Positions 57,345-64,000 of a stretch of DNA of 64,000 nucleotides are shown here, one piece after another. The first letter of the stretch is position 1; each line of letters opens with the position of its first letter. The position numbers and the translations under genes are program-made. Origin of the DNA: Acheta domesticus (Eukaryota; Arthropoda; Insecta; Orthoptera; Gryllidae); NCBI GenBank assembly GCA_031308135.1, contig JAHLJT010009355.1:6199217-6263216 (forward strand), in the 5' to 3' direction. Under the pieces are notes generated by a model, which was not told the DNA's origin, made no database searches, and saw nothing but the letters and a program-made list of their open reading frames with translations.

Positions 57345-58042
57345 GGGCCGTCCATAAATTACGTAACGCAAATTTAGAGTATTTTCAATACCCCCTCTCC
57401 CCCTGTAACGCACCCGTAACGCGTGCTTGAACCCCCCTAAATAATTATGTAAAGCTTGCGACACCCCCTCCTTTAAATGCAAGAAGTGAAAGTAAATTAT
57501 GGCAGAGTAAAAAATTGTATTTATTTTACTTGCGTTGAATATTAAATTAATGATAAAGTAGAAATTTGGCGATACTGGCTGCACTTAACAATAAGATTGG
57601 GACAAGTTGTGACTGAAAGAAGACTGCTTGGGCGAGAAATGGTTGATCAGCTATGCACAAGCGGTCGTGGGTAAAATGAAGAGTCTACAGTGGCAACTTA
57701 AATGGATTCTATAATTCTCTTCATATCAGTTTTGAATATTTTCTTCGTAATTTTACAGATTTAAAAGAAAGTTGAAAAAATATTTCCATTTGTTGTAACA
57801 ATTTACAACAATTACATTAGTACAGGTTTTTAAAAGAAATTAATTAGTTAATATTTTAATGTTTTAGTACACGCCTCGAAAAAAGAATTATTTCAGCAAC
57901 TGTTAAAAAATGTAAAAAAATAAATATTAATGTTACGTAAATATTAATTTAACTAATACCCCCTACCCCAATGTAACGCAGCGTAACGCTGCCTCAGAAC
58001 CCCTTCCTCTTTCTTTAGCGTTACGTAATTTATAGACGATCC
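57345..58042. mobile_element. MITE with ATAAATTACGTAACGC terminal inverted repeats
   Basis: Left end GGGCCGTCCATAAATTACGT and the reverse-complemented right end share CGTC.ATAAATTACGTAACGC. Both subterminal regions carry CCCC-rich GTAACGC repeats: ACGCACCCGTAACGCG on the left, AACGCAGCGTAACGCTGC on the right. The centre is AT-rich with no frame. Length 698 bp. No target duplication could be fixed (TTAA beside the left end, GTAA at the right), so the superfamily is uncertain. Confidence 0.7.
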
Positions 58043-58399
58043 GTAAGTGTTACTGAATTACTGGTACATTAATTATTTTCATAGCGTTCTTTGGATCTTA
58101 GTGTACACTTTTGTATACAAAAATTATAATATTAAAAATACCATTAAGTTAATAAAAGTATAGAAAATTGCAAGGTAAATCCATTTAAAACTAGTATTTT
58201 ACTTTAATTTTCTTTATTCCCATTTTAGATTTTTTGAAAATATTTTAAGTATGTAAATTCCCAGCAGATGAAACTTAATTGTTTTTAATCATTATGTACT
58301 TGTTTACGTTCGTAAGAGTACAAAATCCCATCTAGTTATCACTCCCTCTTTATTAAAAGACTTCCTTTCCTTGGTGTTATGAAAACCGCTCCAATAATC

Positions 58400-58683
58400 C
58401 CCGCCGATTCTCTCCGCGGCTGGCCTCCGGCGCGCGCAATCCCTATGCAAAAGGTGCAATCGTGGTGCGGCGCGGCGCGGCGCGGGGCACTAGCTGCGAA
58501 TCGATTCGCGAACGCCGCCCGGGACTAGTGGCGTAAAACAAGTCATTTCCTTCGCGTAATTGCGAATCCCGCGTCGGCCTCCAGGGCGCGCCCGCGCAGT
58601 TAGAGCTGCCCCAGCGCGCGGCGCCGCGCCGGCCAACTTGGGCGCCGCCCCCGCGCCATTTCCTCCACGCCCCGCCCGCCCGC
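58400..58683. other. CpG-rich island
   Basis: GCGGCGCGGCGCGGCGCGG (about 58468-58487), TCGATTCGCGAA and CCATTTCC words. The CpG-rich end runs into repeat unit 1 of the triplication. Frames are compositional. Confidence 0.4.
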
Positions 58684-58952
58684 GAGGCGGCCGAATAACA
58701 GAGTCTATCGAAGACCCAAATTGATAATTGCGTACCGTCCTGTACAGAGCGTGGAATATTGCCATCTTCAATGAGGATTCATTGAACGGAGTGATCTGTA
58801 CGAAGTGAATGAACAAAATGAAGTAGAAAATATTAAGTATCACGAAACTCTTTCTGAATAAGTTCAATATCCTTTTCATTTATTTTAAAGTTCTGGGCGC
58901 GGGTGATCTAGATAACTACCTCACGCCCAAAACGTTTCCTTCCCGCCACCTC

Positions 58953-58997
58953 CCGCCCACGCCCACGCCCACGCCCACGCCCACGCCCCACGCCCAC
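58953..58997. repeat. (CGCCCA)n hexamer run
   Basis: About seven units of CGCCCA with one imperfection, at the junction of triplication units 1 and 2. Length variation here largely explains unequal unit sizes. Confidence 0.85.
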
Positions 58998-59362
58998 ACC
59001 CGCGCCCGCACCCGCGCCCGCGCCTGCCCGAGAGGCGGCCGAATAGCAGACTCAAACAATCTTAGACTCAAATTGATAATTCCGTACCGCCCTGCACAGA
59101 GTATAGAACATTGCAATTTTCAATGAGGATTCATGGAACGGAACGATCTGTAGGAAGTGAGAGAACAAAATTAAATAAAAAATATCAAGAATCACGAAAC
59201 TATTTGTGAATACGCTCAACACACTTTTGATTGACTAATTATTTTTAAATTTCTGGGCGTAAGCGACCTAGCTATCTATTCCTCCCCGCCCCCTCCCGTC
59301 GACGCCCACACCCACCCGCGAGACGGCCGCATAACAGAGTCTATCGAAGACCCACATTGAGA

Positions 59363-59651
59363 AATGAAGACCTCGGGGCAATAATATGCTATGCCACTAT
59401 AAGTAAGTTTGAGAAAAACGAAAGTAAAAGTTTAGACATAACAATCTACATATTACAACATCTAATCAACATACAACATCTAATTGCATTAGATTTGAAG
59501 AACATTAATTTTTGAATTACACACCCATCTTGGGTGAATCTTTAAAATAGAAACCCAACACCCAGATGCATATATGTGGCGTCGAAATACACTAATATCT
59601 CAATTTCATCACACATGTGGCATAGCATATTATTACTCCATGGTCTTCAAT
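59363..59651. mobile_element. MITE with 32-bp TIRs inside triplication unit 3
   Basis: Terminal repeats 59366-59397 and 59617-59648 agree at 28 of 32 positions, sharing GAAGACC at the tip and AATAATATGCTATGCCAC inside. AAT flanks both ends (59363-59365, 59649-59651). Units 1 and 2 retain the uninterrupted site (TTGATAATT.CGTACCG), so removing element plus one AAT restores the ancestral unit. 283 bp, non-coding. The 3-bp duplication would fit PIF/Harbinger-like transposition, but AAT is not its usual TWA target. Confidence 0.85.
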
Positions 59652-59859
59652 TCCATACTGTGCTGTAGAGATCGTAGAACATGGATTTTTTGAACGAGGA
59701 TTTGTTGATCGGAACGATATGTACGAAGTAAATAAACAAAATTAAATTTTAAAAAAGTTAAGAATCGGGACATTATTTCTGAATACGTTCGATATTACTT
59801 TTGATTCATTATTTTAAATTTCTGAGCATGAGTGACCTAGTTTTCTAGCTAGTGACTAA

Positions 59860-61380
59860 AATTCTCCACCGTAGTTCCTCCCGATCAGACACTGGCTTTA
59901 GCATCATTATTTTCACAAGATAGTGAGCTAATAAATGTAGCTAATTAAACTAATAAGTAATTCGGTTGTGCGTCAAAGTGGTTGTGTGTCAAGTGGGTGT
60001 GCGTTCAAAGTGGTAATTCGGTTGTGCGTCAAAACTTCTTGATCTTTTTGAAGAGAACGGGCTAGTAATTTTGAATTAGGGTTCATTTTGTGGAGGAAAT
60101 TAACGAAGTTATTGAACACACTGAAATGTAAAAATAAATACTGTAATACAAGTTAATAGTTTATTTATAATAATTCTTTATTATAAACAAAATTATAATA
60201 TAAACTATTTTAACATGTTGAATAATCTCCTCTCCACATTGTAACATTGTGTTAATTAATTGATAGTCTTCATCAAAAGGTTCAAATTGATTACATTCAT
60301 TCTTTCTATGGAGAACAAAATAGTTTTTATCAAAATACATTCTACAAATTGAAAGCGAGAAAGCTAATAGACTAAAATTAAATTAAAATACAAGAACTAT
60401 GAAACGACGTTTCTCAGTTTAATTTCTAAATTTGACAACAGGCGTGGAATAATGATCTCATTCAATTAACTGTACCAGATAACGAGCATATTCGTACCTT
60501 AATTTTTATTTTTGTAATAATTTTCGTTTTATGCAGGATTTTTTTTGTCAATGAGACGCGTTAGGTCAACGTATTTTCATTTCCCAGATATTCACGAAAT
60601 ATGGCAATCCAGTTTTCATTTCACAATTCTTCTTCTTTCAATATATTTTTTTAACATTTTTTGGAGGAGACTCCACTTTAGTGGCTCAGTTACAGTGCAT
60701 TCAGTGTTTCTTTCTCTTTACTTTGCAACCAAAGCACATGCGGTTAATTAATGTAATCACATTTAATTTTTTCTTTCGTGAATGTTGACTTTCCTTAAGT
60801 TGCGTACAATGAGTGAAACGATGTCGAAACCCTGGTAAACTGGAACATTTGTAACACAGAAAAATGTAATAATCACTTTCTTTTAGATTTTCTTACATTA
60901 CATTTCTTTTACATTTTTTCTATAAATAATAACGTCAAAAGTAAAGTACTTTTTTCTATTATGTGCACATAGGTATTATTAATATGTTATTATTGAAAAC
61001 TGTGAATAACATGAATCAACACTATAAACAGTTTCTTAATTTTAAACAATTTTTAACTGAATTATTTTAAATGTCTCGTTTAATTTAACACATAGTAATA
61101 TTTAGAAGATAAATTCAACGGTACTTTACGTAGCTTTAATGCAAATATTTCTCAAATGCTACTTACTCGTAGCACAAGTATGTGTCACATCAAATGCAAA
61201 AAAATCATAGAAACGTTTTTAAAGCCAAACTTAGCATTTCTGTACGGCAGGAAAATAAATATTTGCGAGATATCTCGTGAGAAGATCCCACTGGGGACCC
61301 TTGGGGAAAATAAAATACGTTCGAGGGAGGGGGAGGAAAAATGCTGCGCGGAGAGAAAACATTCCCAAATATGCACATGC
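59860..61380. other. AT-rich non-coding DNA
   Basis: Short direct repeat TCGGTTGTGCGTCAAA at about 59960 and 60016, with TGTGTCAAGTGGGTGTGCG between. No gene recognised. Confidence 0.5.
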
Positions 61381-61386
61381 GCGCTT

Positions 61387-61387
<1 letters not shown>

Positions 61388-61446
<59 letters not shown>
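61388..61446. repeat. (CA)n microsatellite, about 29 units
   Basis: Uninterrupted CA dinucleotides over 59 bp. Confidence 0.95.
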
Positions 61447-61448
<2 letters not shown>

Positions 61449-61774
61449 TGCAATGCATTTACAGACGTTGCAACTGCCAACCCTCAGAGGAGAAAATACG
61501 AAATGTTGCCAAAAAGAAGAGGGTAAAGAATAGTGCCAACCTTACAACAAACCTCCTGACAGAATGTTCATCCGAGCAGTTCGAATATTCCTCTGCCACT
61601 TGAGATTACTTGAAACAATAAACGCTATCGCGTACATATGATCACATACTATTTTTGTTCTATTTATTTATTTATGTCGCAGACCTGCAACTTTCCTTTA
61701 CAGGGAATACAATTAAAACGACAAACCTAAAAAAGGATGCAAAAATTAGAACACATTCTTGAGCATACAAAAAT

Positions 61775-61975
61775 ATTACTGTCAGCCCCGTGGCCGAGAA
61801 CGCCAAGGCAGTAGTGTCGAAGTGATCTCGGACATGGTTGTATGTAATCGTCCTTTCACCCCCTGTCATCGCCATATCGCTTGTCCTCATACCATATCGT
61901 TAAATCCAATAGTGGTCGCTAATGACCTTAATGACATAGTAGTTGACGCTACCTTAAATAACAAAAAAAATTACT
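61775..61975 (+). mobile_element. SINE B, copy 2, B box deleted
   Basis: Element 61781-61969 starts GTCAGCCCCGTGGCCGAGAA, keeps the A box and anticodon-side sequence to GATCTCGGAC. It then jumps to ATGGTTGTATG, missing the 30-40 bp that hold the B box in the copy at 18.96-19.18 kb. The body matches that copy (TCGTCCTTTCACCCC, CCAATAGTGGTCGCTAATGA) and ends ACCTTAAATAACAAAAAAAA. ATTACT at 61775-61780 and 61970-61975 is the probable target duplication. The deletion would abolish pol III transcription if it predates insertion. Confidence 0.85.
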
Positions 61976-62460
61976 TTCAAAAGAACGTTTAGTCTTTTCA
62001 ATATGGTCAGAAATAAAAGAACACGTTCGTCATTCAAATCATAAACAATAAGTTATTCTTCACCGTTTCTTTCCCGTACTGTTTTCTCTGGTAAACGACG
62101 GCTTTCGCTTTCGGCGAATTCCTGCCTTGCAGAACAGTTTTAAGTAATGTTGGCTGACGAATCTCCACATTCTATTCACTATACCCGTATCTCTTTGTAG
62201 AAAAATCAACATTTTTGTTGCAAACTATTATGAGATATTTTATGATAAACTGTGAAAACGTCCTTCACCCTTTACAAAAGTCGATGAAGGATATAGTTCA
62301 GGACAGAGGATAAAATGCAAGGGGCTGTGACCACCGCTGTAGTGGATAATTTGCGCGCGGGTTCCAAATCTGTCTCTGCATTTGCGCTCGTTTTCATTAT
62401 CTTTGTTTCCGGGTGAGTGAAACAGAAATAAAAATATGAAATGAAAAACCAAAACATTAG

Positions 62461-62461
<1 letters not shown>

Positions 62462-62512
<51 letters not shown>
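62462..62512. repeat. (TA)n microsatellite
   Basis: About 25 TA units, uninterrupted. Self-complementary and able to extrude as a cruciform. Confidence 0.95.
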
Positions 62513-62515
<3 letters not shown>

Positions 62516-62519
62516 TTCT

Positions 62520-62925
62520 GTGCCAATTGTCAATTTTCTTTCACGATACAGATATGCAAGTTTCACACAAAAGATCTTCAACATTTGCAATTAATTACTG
62601 TTAAGAAATAACACATGTTCCTCTCGTAATATTTCGTTCTGAAGAGTCAAATGTTTATACTTGATTGGAATTGGAACAATGAATTTGTCTGTACATTTAA
62701 TAAATGCCTGACACCTCGTAATATTATATCACGGATATTTTCATACAATTAAATAATACATGCACCGGAAAGAACATGTTATTCTAAAGAAAAGAACACG
62801 CACTAAAAAGAACATTTCGTTATTCTAACGTACCCACCACGATTTCTATATTTCCACTACACTGGCGACCTTCCAATTATTTCGTTACAGCAACGAGCAC
62901 AGTGAGAAGTTTATTTCTATTCCAA
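62520..62925. other. AT-rich non-coding DNA
   Basis: No supportable feature. Confidence 0.5.
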
Positions 62926-62929
62926 CGTC

Positions 62930-63175
62930 TTTGAACCTCCTTGATCGCATCTCCCCATCGTCTGTCGTCCCTTCCAAGGCCCCCTCCTGCGCCTGCCGCC
63001 GCCGCCGCCATTCGCCCGCCGAAGCGAGCAAACAGGCTCTGGATCTCGTGGTAAATCAAGGCGACGCCGGAGGCTGTTGACTCTCGGCCCAGTTTTTGCG
63101 GCCCGCCCCCTCCCTTCCCCCTGGCCCTCCGTTTCATCGGCGCACCCGCGCATAAACGGCGCACCAAACGCCCCA
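62930..63175. other. CpG-rich island
   Basis: Contains GCCGCCGCCGCCGCCATTCG (about 62996-63015) and GC-rich non-repetitive DNA. Two overlapping minus frames, no family features. Confidence 0.4.
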
Positions 63176-63179
63176 ATCG

Positions 63180-64000
63180 TACTAGGTTATAGTATATTTT
63201 TTTTGTGAGATTCTTTTAAACATTACTAATTAGAATTATTTCAAAATAATTATCGTTAGACATTTTATTACTATTCGATGTTGGAGAATTATTAAATTCA
63301 GGCTATTTCGCTAGAATTGCAATAAATGTACGTTACGATTATCGGGTAACGTTTTATCGTTTTGTAGACGTTTCAGTGAATTACAATTTTCGTTTTTAAC
63401 TTTCTAGTTCGTGCTTGTGAAATATGGTAGACTAGATTTTGATTAATTGCCAGGCTATGTATTATTAGAACATATATTCTAATATTAGTTTTACTAATAC
63501 TAGCCTAAAGTTACATTAAGAAAGGGGTGCTAAAGTAGTAAGGTGGATCTGATCCCTGAACTAAACGGAAATAGACTATTTCCGCTTCAAGGCATTTCAT
63601 TAAAGTTTTAGCAGAGGGCGATTAGTAACATTGTCAGGAAGTATTATCTTTAAATGAGTAAAACAAGAGCACATATCTTTTTCAGTATGTTTTCTTGAAA
63701 ACTAAAACAATTATTAATCAAATAAGTAATCGTAGCTGGATCTAACAGCCAAGTAATTGGAATATACTGATTTATCTAGAAGCTTGTTCAATCTATACTC
63801 TATTAGTGTGATGATATTGATTATTTCTTCTGTAGCAGTTTATAATCACATAAAAGAGCTTTGAAATATTTGAAATTTTTGAAATATTTGTAACAGAGGC
63901 GTACTTTTCTTTCCATTCCACAACTTTCACATCCGACAATAATCCAGCCAGCTTAAATCCCACAAAAAATGTGAGAGAGAGAATCGAAAAAATAAAATAC
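63180..64000. other. AT-rich non-coding DNA
   Basis: No gene or repeat recognised to the right edge. Confidence 0.5.

Larger units (their letters stand above)
58684..59857. repeat. Tandem triplication (about 250-350 bp units)
   Basis: Units start at 58684, 59032 and 59322 with GA(G/C)GCGGCCGAATAACAG-like sequence. In each, GACCCAAATTGATAATT-like, CAATGAGGATTCATTG-like, AACGATCTGTACGAAGT-like and TTCTGGGCG...GACCTAG-like stretches follow in the same order. Units 1 and 2 end in GC-rich CCCACG-type sequence of different lengths. Unit 3 carries a 283-bp MITE. Differences between units indicate an old duplication. Confidence 0.85.

Noticed and set aside
1..64000. Telomeric TTAGG arrays, rRNA or histone clusters
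   Set aside because: Looked for and not found.

Overview
The window looks like non-coding DNA from a large, repeat-rich arthropod genome, most likely an insect. The background is AT-rich, littered with decayed transposable elements and broken by short CpG-rich islands. The tRNA-headed SINEs, foldback elements, hammerhead-like relics and non-LTR retrotransposon tails all fit an insect, perhaps a hemimetabolous (polyneopteran) one. I cannot assign a species. There is no prokaryotic gene organisation and no host protein-coding exon or RNA gene that I can support. The longest open frames (36.2-37.5 kb, 44.6-45.6 kb, 25.6-26.5 kb, 55.7-57.0 kb) are by-products of GC-rich tandem repeats.

Layout. 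1-7.9 kb: AT-rich DNA with four GC islands, a TATA-to-AATAAA module (2673-2794) and a perfect hairpin (6250-6284). 7.9-9.6 kb: a decayed non-LTR retrotransposon 3' end, then a foldback element with a hammerhead-like core. 9.6-16.3 kb: GC islands, one with a good TATA/initiator core promoter (about 13209-13275), then a CCA-rich repeat split by a SINE. 18.9-21.8 kb: SINE B, a foldback element, SINE A and a hairpin. 22.4-26.5 kb: GC islands, ending in a C-rich pentamer array. 27.2-30.3 kb: two copies of a foldback family (family C), one nested in a SINE A with target duplications, a hammerhead-like relic and a hAT-type MITE. 30.8-31.8 kb: a GC island and a GGT repeat. 36.2-37.6 kb: a SINE head beside 56 identical 10-bp units and a degenerate GGGGC field. 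40.4-43.3 kb: GC islands, a 24-bp purine repeat, an RTE-type LINE tail and SINE A. 44.8-47.8 kb: a 12-bp minisatellite, a CRE-bearing island, a CCA-rich repeat and SINE A. 50.5-51.0 kb: a polypurine tract. 55.7-56.9 kb: a long C-rich island. 57.3-59.9 kb: a MITE and a tandem triplication carrying another MITE. 61.4-63.2 kb: CA and TA microsatellites, SINE B and a last GC island.

How the parts fit. At least four mobilisation mechanisms are visible: LINE-type target-primed insertion (SINE A, SINE B, RTE tail), hAT-type cut-and-paste (8-bp target duplication), other TIR or foldback elements, and a palindromic family whose core carries GAAACGTH, the signature of small hammerhead ribozymes of Penelope-like elements and retrozymes. 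The GC islands recur through the window without recognisable genes. Some carry clustered transcription-factor-like sites and one has a full core promoter, so some may be enhancers or the first exon of a gene whose body lies outside. All site-level regulatory calls are by eye and unverified.
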